The position numbers were made by a program, and so were the translations under genes. A stretch of DNA of 64,000 nucleotides. Origin: Ascaris suum. Its lineage: Eukaryota > Nematoda > Chromadorea > Rhabditida > Ascarididae. Numbering within the stretch: position 1 is the stretch's first letter; each line of letters begins with the position of its first letter. Location: positions 10,863,326-10,927,325 of the forward strand of contig CM024187.1 in the NCBI GenBank assembly GCA_013433145.1, read 5' to 3'. The notes beneath the pieces were generated by a model that was given only the letters and a program-made list of their open reading frames with translations, was not told the DNA's origin and searched no databases. This document shows, in pieces, positions 11,854-23,206 of this stretch.

Positions 11854-12066
11854 GTGGCAATGAACATGAACAGCAAAAGCTTGATGATCAACAAGGAGAG
11901 CCAAAACTTAGCCAACAACCACGCATGCAACCCTTGTGTAAACCTCTGCCGCAATTTAGCTACAAAAAAATTGCTCGAACCATGCTCGAACAAAGAACAG
12001 GCTTCGATCAGGAGTGAGAGAATGTGGCCAAGACAATTCGAAGGCGTGAATGGAATAAAAGAATGA
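11854..12066 (+). CDS. Hypothetical Asn/Cys-containing small frame
   Basis: About 70 codons on the plus strand with several methionines near the start and a CNPCVNLC motif. No clear splice or poly(A) signals, and the opposite strand is also open. Could be a small exon or chance. Confidence 0.25.
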   Translation: MAMNMNSKSLMINKESQNLANNHACNPCVNLCRNLATKKLLEPCSNKEQASIRSERMWPRQFEGVNGIKE

Positions 12067-13401
12067 AGCCGTACGTGTGTTCGATTCTCCATCTGGTCAT
12101 TCAACGGAAAACGCGTTCAAGCTGTGTTTTTTGACACGCCGCCAAGCCGCACATGGAGCTAATGAATGACCGGGTCAAGTTTTCCTGCCTCTTTGATAAA
12201 CAACGTTTAACCTACAGCACTGAGTGAAGCAAAACATTGAGCAAGAGAAATCACAGCCTTAACTCTAACATGCGATTGATAAGGTAACGAGTTTACACTG
12301 AAATAGAGTGCGAAGGGCCTCTTTAAATGAAAGAGGAAGGATAGTTTTGATTATGAGGTGATTATTCATCACATCAGATGATACAGCGACATAGGTGGCA
12401 ATGTGATGAAGGTTGCACAATAATAGATGCTACCGTGACATATATGATGATGATGAATCATACTGTTATATAAGCCGTACTTTGTCTCAATTTGTCAAGT
12501 TCTTCGGTTACACTTGCCAATAAAGTATCCTCTAATTTTGTCTCAAGTTCGCACCTCAAGACGCAACAGATACCAGTTCCCAATATATAAGAACATTTCG
12601 CCGCAAAGTTGTCAACTTTCATTACGTGAGATCAGGGAGGCGGCAGTCGTCGAACAACCTTGCGCACAGCAAAATTATGTAGGCCGTGACTTTCAGGAAG
12701 AAGTTCACTAACGCAAGTGACATGCCAAATATTATGTTAAGTAATGGTTAAAAATACGTGCGAGAACTTGAAAATCTGTGGAAGCATTCCTTCACCTCAA
12801 AATAACCCGGAACGATTGCAGAAGGGCATATAAGGTATGTAATTTCGCAGTGCGCATTTGACCAATTCACTTCACACATAATGAAGCAACGCATTTATGT
12901 CAGTGTATTTCTACCGATTCGATCGCTCGCGTAAGCCCTCTATAAAAGATTCGTTCTTTTGCCACTCGATCGTTTGCAAAATGAATACAAATTTTTTTAT
13001 CGTTTTTAATGCGCCGAAAAGTTTCGAAGTTCACAGATCAATTAACTGAATTGTTAGTGCCACATGCCATCATGCACTGTACAGTATGCCGACTAAATTC
13101 TGCTTCCATGATTCGTGAGGTGAAACTGTCGGGCAGACGCTTGGAGACATCTGTGCGTGCTTATGCATGGACCTGACGTCCCCGTAACGTGCTTTAAAAA
13201 TGCAAATTTACAGAAGTGCATTTGAAAAAAGGCAAAACCCCCAATAATGTACTTTCACGAGGTCGGTTGTCTGTATTCGTCCTCAGCTCAATTTAGATTG
13301 TAGGTAACAGATAGCACAACCAATTTACCTAGTAAATATTCTGGTTTCTGTCACCAGTAATCGAGGATCTGGTAAAGTGCGGCAGAATTTAGGACTAGAT
13401 G

Positions 13402-13729
13402 TCACCTTTCTGGTTCAATATGCTTAGAGAATTTCGTTGCCACATTTGCTGTAGTTCGTGAGCTGAAACTGCCACACAGAGTTATTTGAAGTCGTGATAT
13501 AATACGTAGATAGCCACGACGTCCCTTGTGAAGGGAAAGGTGATAACGACGGAACTGAATACAAGTACAGAAGAAGCGAACGATACAGCCGTCCAAACTG
13601 CGCGAGGGAATGTATTAAAGAATGATATGTAGCCCTCAAAACGTCATAAGTATTTTCACATACATCACCATCGGAGACGAATATCTTTTTTTGTGACGCC
13701 TGGTCGTCACGGAAACTAGAACGATTCAT
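13402..13729 (-). CDS. Two-exon candidate, small basic protein
   Basis: Exon 13664-13729 starts at ATG and ends GAT|GTATGT in phase 0. The intron ends TTCTGTACTTGTATTCAG. Exon 13402-13554 continues in phase 0 for 50 codons to TGA, rich in CGT arginine codons (FRRYHLSLHKGRRG). The joined product is about 72 aa, basic, with no known domain. Upstream, a related copy of the first-exon sequence (13741-13800) carries stops. All three frames of the second exon are long, so the frame rests on splice phase. Confidence 0.42.
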
Positions 13730-13800
13730 TGATGAGGACGAATATCTTGTTTTGGCTGCGCCTAATCGGCACCGGAAGTCCAGCGATCATCATCGAGGAC
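13681..13800. repeat. Diverged two-copy tandem repeat
   Basis: Two units of about 61 bp share the core GAATATCTT followed by TTTTGTGACGCC or TTTTGGCTGCGCC and a shared ATGAGGAC/TCGAGGAC end. The minus-strand frame differs between copies because the period is not a multiple of three. Confidence 0.6.
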
Positions 13801-14149
13801 GGTCTCTCCGCTTTCGCGACATCCCTACAGCGCGCTTCCGCCAAAATTTTTAAAGCGAAATAATGGATGGTGAAATGCCTTAACGCTCAGTTAAAGCCAT
13901 TAGACAGCCAACCACGCAAAGTAAAAAGCTTGTTTAAGTGAAAAATCAGCATTTGCACGAATAACGCTTTCGCCAATTCGAAATTTAGCGACTGAAAAAA
14001 GTCGACGATTGCAACGCGCGTGGCATCGAATTTCGATCACCAAGCCTCATTCCTAGGCAGCGATTCACAACACTCAACCTTTGACTCTTGCTTCTGACAG
14101 GTCACTAGCGCACCTACAGGCATCGGCTAAGCCGCTATCTCAGCTATAT

Positions 14150-14206
14150 GTGTAACACTTGAAAACTGAGCACCAGTAGTGGCATGGTTTATTCCATCAG
14201 CCTTCA
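14150..14206 (-). pseudogene. Diverged copy of exon region from 11196
   Basis: Read on the minus strand, this segment shares ACCATGCCACTA and a downstream CTCAnTTTTCAnGTnTTACACA with the putative secreted gene at 10806-11327, including the position of the possible donor. The upstream frame contains a stop. It suggests a second, decayed member of a small family. Confidence 0.35.
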
Positions 14207-15234
14207 CAATAGCTCTGCGCGAAATTGGCTTACATTAGGCAATTTTTAAATCCCTCTTTCGAAGTTTCCTAGCTCAAAAATATTTTAAGCGTCGCTCCTT
14301 TAAATATTCTGCACTGTACTATACTGCATTTCTTTAACCGCCCACCTGTATTGTATTACTTTTTCGCACCTTCAAATATACTACACTTCCATGTCGCCAA
14401 AAGCTCGGCATCACACAGCATTTTATCTACCAAAGATGCGAATATACTGTACTTGCAAAGCACATACAACCTAAACACAAGTACAGCGCATTTTGCGGAT
14501 AGAACAATGCTAACGTTGATCAGCCCATGTCACTGTTCTACTGCTGCCTCAGAAGACTCGTACACATTGGCGAAAAAATGTGTTTTAATAAAACGACAGC
14601 AGCATTTGCGTAATGCCTCAAATGCTAATTGTTAGCCAACGCGGACACTGCCAACTTATTGTGGGAACCAGGACGTCACTCTGAGCACAGAACGAGCTCC
14701 ATCGCCCCCTCAGACTAAGGAAACTTTGAATATAATTGCAATGTCTCTTCGATTGCTCGGATTGTTAAACATTTATTAATTTAATCACATCTCGATTCAC
14801 TATGTTTTTGCCAAATTCATTTACACTTCATCTCCTTGGCCCCAGTCATCTTTACTGATATGCCGCCTTCAAAATGATATCGTCCTTTAGTGCAAACTAT
14901 TGCAGCGTTTAGAAAGTGAAAGCGCCGACAATTATTAATGCATAATTTCAAGGTAACTTCTGATTTCAGAGACATACCAGTCATCAGCAGGCAGCAGCAT
15001 CTGAATTAGAACGTCATCAATTTGCATGTCAATGAAGAGGCGATGTGTATTCGGATTGAGTGCTATTACAGCGATTGATTGCAATAAAAGACACAATAAT
15101 TGCTGAAAAGGCGAGTAATTTTAGTAGAGCAGTACTTTCGGAATGACCACATCTTGCTTTCAAGGGCCAAAGAACCATGAATGGGTGGTGAATGGAGAGA
15201 TGGGGAGGGGTGCGTGAGTGCAGAGAGCTGTTGC

Positions 15235-15399
15235 CTAATCAGCAGCGCTCCTTCCGGAAACCAAAACATCCAAGGGACGAAAAAAATCCACTTCCTGTGC
15301 CATTCGCTGCAACTTTTCGCTTCTTTTCCTTCCAATCCCTTCTATGTTAGTGCCATACTTTTTGACGTCATATTTTTCACAACTCTCATTGTCAGTGTT
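15235..15399 (-). CDS. Candidate terminal exon, charged
   Basis: Fifty-four codons on the minus strand end at TAG. The frame is hydrophilic with coding-like codon choice (IGRKRSEKLQRMAQEVDF). No clear acceptor. The plus strand is open as well (15181-15417), would encode a hydrophobic segment and ends at a donor-like GGAAG|GTAATT, so strand is ambiguous. Confidence 0.35.
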   Translation of the reverse strand, partial: NTDNESCEKYDVKKYGTNIEGIGRKRSEKLQRMAQEVDFFRPLDVLVSGRSAAD

Positions 15400-15816
15400 T
15401 CATATCATGGAAGGTAATTTCAATCTTATTCTTTCAATTTCTGATTTTAAAAAATTAAGCCGCAAAAAATTTCAGTAAATTGTTTTGTTGAACGCTACCA
15501 GCTCGGATCACTATTTATGTCACCATTCACTCTCAAATCTTCATTGAGCGCTCATCTGACGCATACTATTATTGCTGGTGACTTTCAGAATCTCAAGAAA
15601 CGTTAAATGCATCATGTCGTGAAAGAGGAAGTTATGCTGATTCTTGATACATCGAAATTTGAGGTGATTCTGCCGCTTACTAATTGCTTATCTCAAATTT
15701 AAAAGCAATATGCCGAATAGCAGGTGCCTTCAATGAAAAAACTGATTTTGAACTCAAAGCACTCGAATACCCGTAAAGATTTAATGCTAGTTATAAAAGG
15801 AGACGCACTAACAGGA

Positions 15817-18139
15817 TCAAGTGTAGGTTTGAGAAGTTGGACGAGAGTCCGGAGCTGAGCTTGTTCGCTGAGGCGAGTTTGGAATGTTCGAATGTGGCAG
15901 AGAAAGAGAAGCAGTCGTGCGACGAGAATTTGCGTGCAATGTTGCCAGCACTGACGCCAACGATGAGCAGGACTACATACTGACCGAGAGCCAGCCTCGT
16001 GATTCTGCATCGTTATCGCGTTGTGAAGGCACGCAATCACTGCAATGACATCACAGTCATTTTATGCATTTAGCAAGTTTATTTCACTTCTGTTTGTTGC
16101 TGGCAAAGATCTCAATGAACTTGCATTCATAACAGACGTCATGTTCAGACAAAGGGCTATCAGTGAGTGAGAACGGCGCAGAGGAAATATGAAATGAAAA
16201 AGAGCCTAGAAAGTGGAATTTGTTTCTATCTAACTTCTGTTTCTGCAAAACATAAGACACATATGACTGCCCCACAAATGCAAATGAAAGCAAAACTGTT
16301 TTAGATCCTCATTTAGGCTGTCTGTTGCTATGCACGTACCACGCTGAGTAAAGCACCTGCCCCGCAAAAATAGCTTTTTAAACTGGATTAGTTCCATTTC
16401 GCACTTTAAACGACTGTTGCCAATTATTCAAATATTCTTTAACGGTGATGACAACGCAAGTAATAAATACAATAATGGAGTGAGCTGAAGACGTACCTAA
16501 ACTTGGATCAACATTAGAGAATGTGCTAGTGAGATCTGCTTCGATTTTATGTGGCGATGATTCGCACGGCAATGTGGCACCAGTTGCGTCGGACACTGGC
16601 GGAGTACTATGAGGGAGAGGGTGGTCGACCGCCCAGCCCTGCTCTTCCTTCGAATTTGAGGAAATGCTTGTTAGACTCTGTTCCACTTCGGCGTATTGGA
16701 AATCATACGTTCTGTTGAGAAGACGTGATGAATGAAAGACTATCGGAGGCACTGTGAAGAGACCGTGAACGAGACCCGTGTCGATTATCTACAAAATAAA
16801 CATCAATTATTTCTGCACAAATTTGAAAGTTGGACCTGAAAAGAAACATATTGCAATCTCTAATTTAGAATTTAGCCTACATCATTCTTTCCTCAGCCTT
16901 TCAAATGACGAAAGCACCACGTACCACCCACCCGGACATTCAAAGCAACACGCGAGCCGTCGAAGAAAATAGACTGGAGCAACGACGCAGTGAAAAAATA
17001 TAGACGAGATAAATGCACCCAACGATAATGCAGAAATTATCGCGCCAAGATACTAACAGTGCAAAAGGACGGAAGGAAATCAGCTGTTTCACTCTTGGAG
17101 AACCACTTAGGCTAAATTTCAGCACTTATTACCTTGCTTTACTTTTGTCAAGCCAATGCTCTACTTTTGTCGCGTTAGGAAGTACGTTTTTCCGTTGCAG
17201 ATGCCCATATTATCATGGACCGCTTTCTTTTACTGCTATATATTATTGTATGTGATCAGCTAACAGAAATCTGTAGGCAACAGCCTCAAAAACTGGGAAT
17301 GAGTAAATTCATTATCCAGCGAACTGAATTATTAAAAATCAAGCAAAAGTCTTGGTCAATCTTAGGCTTTGGCTAAGGGGCAACTTAAACTACCTTACAT
17401 CAGTAACACAGTTTACAAGATACACCTGCATACGGCATACCCACAAATGCGAGACCGATCGAGAATAAGAGTGAAATAGATTGACGCCATCTCACAATGT
17501 ATGCGGTATATTCGAAGATTTTGGTACAATGCATGATGAGATGCCCGCACCAAAAGCATTCAGTGAGCGGGCATTTGGATCGGATACCAAACTGCCACAG
17601 ATGGCATACGAAACGATCATCTTGCGCACGTTTCGCGCGTATTCACTCCATACCAATTCATGTATCGTCATTAAAGAAGCAATTTTATCAAGACCGAGAC
17701 GCTTTTCGCCTGCCACGGGAAAAACTTTGACACCTTGATGAATGGGAGATTATCACCTCTCACTCACTCATGAAGAATGCGAAGTGCTACCGACTACAAT
17801 ACCTCTGCCTGATGCGTTGCAGCTATTTTTAGCATACTCTTGCCTCATTCTCTTGCACTGCTTACCGCTTTTCGCAGTGCTATAGTTAGGTACAACATTA
17901 TGGGGTATCGACAATTCTTTCCCCTATTATTCGCCTTAAATTTCCTCCTACAGCCTTCCTGTAAATCTTCGAATGCAGTCGTTTGAAAAAAATTGGGTGG
18001 TTATGACCTCATCAGATCAGCACATTACAGATGCCTTTATTTATCTCCACTGTTGCGCTGTTAGGGCGTTTCACGACGGAGACGACCAAAAGTAGATCTT
18101 CCAAATCTTTCGTTGAGTGAGGTTGCACTGCGAACAGCA
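15817..18139 (-). CDS. Multi-exon gene, unknown protein
   Basis: Minus-strand exons with matching phases: 18029-18139 (after ATTACCTCCAG; out 1 nt), 17496-17709 (after TTTTTCCCGTGGCAG; out 2 nt at GTGAGA), 17054-17111 (phase 0 out at GTATCT), 16932-16973 (after CGTCGTTGCTCCAG; 14 codons; GTGGGT), 16497-16788 (after TTTATTTTGTAG; out 1 nt at G|GTACGT), 15981-16039 (after GATGTCATTGCAG; GTATGT), and perhaps a terminal exon 15817-15867. The last two are less certain because another frame at 15820-16010 is also coding-like. The spliced product is about 270 aa in this window and looks globular (CEKRLGLDKIASLMTIHELV), then Ser/Thr/Pro-rich. No signal peptide or family recognised; the 5' end is missing. 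Confidence 0.68.
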
Positions 18140-18383
18140 CTGGAGGTAATTGAGAATTTGAAGTAACAGAGTGTGAAAATAAAGGAAACCATTGTAAATT
18201 GCCAAAGGTTTTCATAGAAGAAATATGGTGTTCCTAAAGGCAGCAAAACATCGAGGCGGTGGTAATGCGCGATAGTTTCTAGTTATAGGTTTGATCAATA
18301 CGGTGAACTGGCAAATGCTGCTTATGATGATTATTCTAAATAAAAACACCGAAATAGGCATTGCATGCGCTGATGCACAATGA

Positions 18384-18535
18384 TGCGCGCAGTGGCCGCC
18401 GTAGGGCAATTTGGAATGTTCATTCGTTTGAAAAATCACTCTTCGGATGAGCACCATCAGTACGGATTTGGTACGAAGAAAGTGTACCTTGATGCACAAA
18501 TGCATCGCATCCACACCACTATCGCTCAAGTCCAC
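18384..18535 (-). CDS. Candidate upstream exon
   Basis: A minus-strand frame with coding character (DLSDSGVDAMHLCIK, then HCAHHCASAHAMPIS) lies just upstream of the multi-exon gene at 15817-18139. It could end at AAG|GTACAC or TCG|GTGTTT, both phase 0, whereas the next confident exon needs one preceding base, so an intermediate exon would be required. A possible one after CTGCCTTTAG (about 18235) is coding-like but also out of phase. Confidence 0.35.
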
Positions 18536-19060
18536 TAATGACTGTGGTCACTTCCACTAGTATAGGTGGACATTGAACATGGTGTAGGTGCAACAGTGGC
18601 ACAAATGCGGTAGCATCGAGATTGAAAATGTGATATGGACAATACTTAGGTGAAACATAACGCTACAAGATGTTATACATTACATGTGGCTGATCAAAAA
18701 GGAAAACGAGGTGAAAAAGATAGAAGCAACAGAAGACTTTTCGATCATTTAGATTTCGACTATTTTCTTTCCTTTTTTTACCGTAACTGGGTTCTCTCAC
18801 AATAATCCTTTAGCGCCAACATTTTCTAGTGAACTTAGGCCGACCTTCTTCCGACCTACGTTCTTTTGGCCAATACAGAATTCATTTTGCGGATTAGCCT
18901 CGCATAATGGTCATCGTCATAATGGTCGTCGTACGGAAATACAGTCTTGTAAGCAAACCAAGAACAGCTAAACCTGACAGATGTAGCCGCCACACAAATT
19001 CAACTAAATGAACTGCCGACTGCACTAAAAACGCAAGTTATTTGTGTGCCTAATGAATAT

Positions 19061-19243
19061 TTAAGCGTCCAGAAAAGCAACAACCTTGTTGAGCGTATTG
19101 AGAGCCCCAAATCGACGATTTATGCCACCTTTCTGTAAAAAAATAAAACAAAATGTTGTCAACGATGAGAGAGTTCCAATGAGTTGCTGTTTCCTTGCGC
19201 GCCGATATGTTGGCGTTGACGACTGATACTGCGTGATTGCCGT
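19061..19243 (-). CDS. Candidate terminal exon (60 aa)
   Basis: After acceptor AATATTTTCAG a phase-0 frame runs 60 codons to TAA on the minus strand (end motif INRRFGALNTLNKVV). A second good acceptor, TTTATTTTTTTACAG, lies inside in the same frame, so the exon may be read through or start later. The other two frames are also open for 27-40 codons. Unknown family. Confidence 0.45.
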   Translation of the reverse strand, partial: TAITQYQSSTPTYRRARKQQLIGTLSSLTTFCFIFLQKGGINRRFGALNTLNKVVAFLDA

Positions 19244-19584
19244 CTGAAAATATTATTGTGCCCAGCATTTCTCGCCATTCTGAAAGAAATGTTCATCTAT
19301 AATCCGCTCCAAACCGACCTTCCCTAGCCAACGTTCATAGAAAATAACGTCTGATAGACGCAATATATCCGCATAAAATGACAAGGAAGGAGCTGACGGA
19401 GAAGCTATACTATTAGCTAAACGTGTTGTTTCTAGAAACAGCTCGCCGGGATATTCAGAAAATTCAGTGTTAGAGAATTTGTTAACTGCAGTTTATAAAA
19501 ATTATTGTGCCCATAAATCAGAAGCCGGGCTATGTAAGCCAGTCGAAGGTGCGAAATTATGAAATGCAGGCGTATTGTTTCGAT

Positions 19585-19788
19585 TCAGCATATTTGCAAA
19601 CATATAAAGCCGTTCAGGCGCCACACACGCATGACGGTTACTCCAGCATTTGACGCACCCAATTTCGCCTGCATTACTCTGTGCACGATTAAGAATACCT
19701 CAAGGCTAATATTAGGCCACCCACGACGAAGTCTTGACTCGACAATTGCAAACTCTTTTGTACAAATGGACAGAAAGTCTTGCCAAAC
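19585..19788 (-). CDS. Candidate terminal exon (67 aa)
   Basis: Sixty-seven open minus-strand codons with coding-like choice (ESRLRRGWPNISLEVFLIV; KLGASNAGVTVMRVW) end at TGA. A moderate acceptor, GTTTTACACGTGAG, stands at the start of the open stretch. The plus strand carries an overlapping frame that looks like its shadow. No start codon early in the frame, so it needs an upstream exon. Family not recognised. Confidence 0.42.
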   Translation of the reverse strand, partial: VWQDFLSICTKEFAIVESRLRRGWPNISLEVFLIVHRVMQAKLGASNAGVTVMRVWRLNGFICLQIC

Positions 19789-20059
19789 TCACGTGTAAAA
19801 CACGATGAAGCAAGCAGGCCAAGTGAGAGTCAAGTGAATCCCTATCCGCAGTCAAAGAGGTCGACTCCATCTGATCTGCGAACTTCAGCAACGACGTCTG
19901 TAGAAAATGATGTTGAGTAGATCTTTTTTGGACAACAAATACCTTGGATGATCTCAGCGCTTTTCGGGGTATAAGCCGATCGAGATGTTGAGACTTACTG
20001 AATGATCTTCCTCACAAAGCTTTTTTTTTTGATTTTATAAGCAACATATATGCATCCTA

Positions 20060-20341
20060 TTGTTAGAAGCTTCTCAATTTCCTCTTGCCTCGAGAAATGC
20101 GACAGCTCGCCTCAAAAAATCGGCTGATAAATCATACCATCATATGTGCAGAGTAAAACAGGTTGAGTGGCCTCTGCTTAGCGCCTTGAAAAAGTGCTCA
20201 GAACTCTATGCGACCAAGAAACTAAACAGAAATAAACGAAGTGTATACGAAGCAAATGAGGGTACAATGAAATATGCCGGGAAGCGTGTCAGAAGAGGTG
20301 ATACGAAATCTATTTTTGCACCTTCGCTTGTCAAACAATGA
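20060..20341 (+). CDS. Candidate exon, basic protein (about 93 codons)
   Basis: A plus-strand frame, Lys/Arg-rich (NATARLKKSADK; KKLNRNKRSVYEANEG), ends TGA at 20341. A weak acceptor (CCTATTGTTAG) stands at its start. A donor-like AGA|GTAAAA occurs inside. No domain or poly(A) signal recognised. Confidence 0.38.
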   Translation: MLEASQFPLASRNATARLKKSADKSYHHMCRVKQVEWPLLSALKKCSELYATKKLNRNKRSVYEANEGTMKYAGKRVRRGDTKSIFAPSLVKQ

Positions 20342-21074
20342 AATATACTCATTAGCGCACCCGTAGCTTAACCCAATCAACCGCTCATTTAAGTCCGCTA
20401 CAAATATTCCGTTTGATGGTTCCTTTGAAACAACTCAGTGCGAAACCTGATCTGGCCACTTGCAAAATGCGTGCAAGTTTTTAAATATGTTTAAGCGCTT
20501 GCGATCCTTCTTAACCAGTCACCTTGAAAATTGGTGTAGTCAATATCCCATAGAACATATTATCCTTAGAATATGAATGAAACTTCTAAAGATTCAAGCT
20601 AAAACCATCTGAGTATAAATTGCCATGCAGAGACACATGATTCCAATACGGGTCACAAAATGAAATCTTGAAAAAAGGCACAAAAAAGAACAAGTAAGGC
20701 GAAAGTACCTTCTTTGCCATTTTATGTGGTGCCGTTTTTCCTTAAAAAGTGATTTTCTTTTATAATTGCTCATCAGAAAAGCTCTCTCCACTAGATGCAG
20801 GACTGAGTAATAGCACACTCAACAAGTAAATTCCTGTCACTGACAACTAAACACTCGTATTGACATTCGAGCAGTTGCTTATCAAAAGGGATTGACAATG
20901 TCTTATCACTGCCTCAGCACTTCGGTTTCTCTTATGTGCTTAAACATACTTGGATGCCTCTTCACTGCTCTGTTTGCGAAAAGGACAGAATAATGGAGAA
21001 ACCAACAGATTACATGAACAAGCACAGAAGATGGAACGCAGCAGAGTGGCCAAAATCGAAGAGGACATCAAATC

Positions 21075-21175
21075 TTAGAGACATGCCTGAATTGTATCAA
21101 GACATTCTGGATTAGTGGCCATCTTTTTCAGCAGCTCCCATGCCTGCTCCCATGCTACCGACTCCATTGCCGCGT
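21075..21175 (-). CDS. Terminal exon, frame uncertain
   Basis: A clean acceptor (CTGCGGTTATTTTTCAG) begins a minus-strand exon. With two bases completing a codon it reads 32 residues (EQAWELLKKMATNPECLDTI) to TAA at 21075. With one base it reads a short Gly-rich tail (GSMGAGMGAAEKDGH) to TAA at 21112. Both use good codons, and only the upstream exon, not found here, would decide. Confidence 0.45.
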
Positions 21176-21429
21176 CTGAAAAATAACCGCAGTATAAAAC
21201 GATACTAGTTAAGGTGTTAAAGAACGACCAGTGCGTGTGCATATGTATGTTTTTGTGCTTGTGCAATTTCTTATTTATATGCGTGCATGTTGATGCGTTT
21301 GTGCCCTTCTGTTCGTATGTTCGTAACTGCTTGCATCTTTCCGTTTTTTCTGGTTCCAGCACCCACAGAAATTTTATTTTTAACACTTCAATATTCACTA
21401 CTTCTTGGTCGCCCAGTGAGTAGCAAAGC

Positions 21430-22880
21430 GTTCAATGACTGCTCCTAATGTATGCTTTGTACCTAAACTGCATATTGTCACTCCTCTCGCATCTAGAAAC
21501 GTAGAGAGGAGTTGCTCTCTATTCAGAGACGAGATCAACGCAAATTTCAATACTTCCAAGATTTAGATGGTGAACAGCCAAGACGACGAATAGAAAAGTT
21601 CAAAAATTTTGAGGAAAACTGATCCCACTCGTCAAAGTTCGACACCTCATTCGGTCGTTACCATACAAAGGCCACTCAACCTAGATTACTACCCAACCAT
21701 CCTATTGTTCAAATTTCACTTTTACAATTATCAATCGACAGCTAAGGAATGAAAAGGGAGCGAGTGGCATTCGGATAAAAGAGCAACTTGAGCGCCGCTT
21801 CCAACGGTGGGATATTTTAATTAAACGTTTACGCAATCGCTGCTTCAATATTACATATGTTTTCATTCAAGCCGTGTAATGATGTGCAGAGAAAAAAAAG
21901 GAACGATAAAATTTTTTCACGGTCTTTCTTTCGTAAAGGCGCGCTTAACGTGCAAATTCATTTAATTGTTAGAGATCCTCTCAATCAATAGAAATTCTTA
22001 GGATCTGCCTCTGCTCTGATAGATGGAAAAAACCTTATAAATAAAGATCGCATCAACAACGATGAGAAAATATCTATTCTGGAATCCTTCCTAATTGAAG
22101 GGATTTTCTGGAAAGAGTGAATTCAGCGGTAATGCAAACTGAAATTGCTTAATGATTCTGCGCTTCAAGAAGAGCTCGAATGGCAATAAATTTAAACCAT
22201 CACGACTGACTTCTCTCAAATATACCGCAATCAAGGGTTGTTGCAATGTTTTGTTTCGAGACGGTTTTTTGTCACGCTTTTTTCGACTAATGCTTCTCTA
22301 ATGCTCACTTTGAAACAGCTCCAATATGACGCAGTTCATCAGCAATCAGTTTGCCGTTGTTTAACTTTTTTTGATCGACGTTTCCTTTGAAGCAGCAAAT
22401 CGAATCCTAACGACTCAAAACTTTGACAGTGATTCAATTTTTTGGAATATCTAAACACAGCTCAGTAAGCTAAATCGGAAGGGAACGAGTACCACAGAGG
22501 GTGGCGCGATGAAAATATGAAGCGTTAGTAATGAAGGAAATAAAGGATCACTGCAAATATCAGAAGCACAGTAAACCTCTGTAGCAGTTCTTCATAACCG
22601 AATTGAATTCTTCAAAAAAGGAGATTACGACAAATAGTTTTTCTAATTTCAAAAGAAAGTGCTCTTCACACCGTGCTGAATAGCTCACTCAAAAAAGATT
22701 TCTAAAGATGACGGTTGAAATCTGAATAAAAGTGCGATTATCACAAATTATTGTTGGGAAAATTTATTATAATTACTGTGGCTGTTAGTATGAATTTCCT
22801 GAGACGTGAAAAACATCATTATCAAAATCAGCTTTGCGAACATATTTTTCAACCGATTTTATGACGAGCTCGCAGCAACC
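21430..22880. other. No supported gene
   Basis: AT-rich DNA with only short frames. A small imperfect inverted repeat around 21486-21530 (CTCTC...GAGAG pairs) is the only structure noticed. Confidence 0.45.
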
Positions 22881-22889
22881 TGCAAAGTG

Positions 22890-23206
22890 TCATTGATTTG
22901 TAGAACGAACTGGATCGAAATTGTTGACGTCGAATTGTGATACAACATTGGGCCTTTTGAAATCTACAAAACGACCTTACAGCAACTAAACTATGCAAGG
23001 TGGAACTGACAGCAGTGTTCACTAAGGACATCAGAAACTAGCTATTCGGAGGAACCAGATTTGATGATTCCCACTCAAAATAAAGCACTCCCGAAGCATT
23101 AGTTGAAATCTTCACAAGTAAAATTTTGCAGTTGCTTGCGAACTTCTGCATTTTCTACCCTAAAAGAGCGAGTTTCCTTTATCCTCAATCTCTCCACCTT
23201 CAGCAT
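22890..23206 (-). CDS. Alternative 3' exons next to ankyrin gene
   Basis: From the acceptor ending at 23207 (CATCAGCTTTAG|ATG) a phase-0 frame gives exon 23116-23206 (30 codons, charged helix, VENAEVRKQLQ) with donor ACTT|GTGAAG. Exon 22890-22963 follows acceptor TCGTTTTGTAG in the matching phase and ends in a hydrophilic tail (SQFDVNNFDPVRSTNQ) and TGA. AATAAA on this strand lies at 22763-22768. This is either an alternative C-terminus of the ankyrin gene, using the same acceptor in another frame, or a small separate gene with a leader splice directly at ATG. Confidence 0.42.

Noticed and set aside
17481..17738. Plus-strand frames, one with FYQD...LPREKL resembling a mariner transposase C-terminus
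   Set aside because: The minus strand of the same interval is a phase-matched exon with better codon use, and no other transposase motif is nearby.
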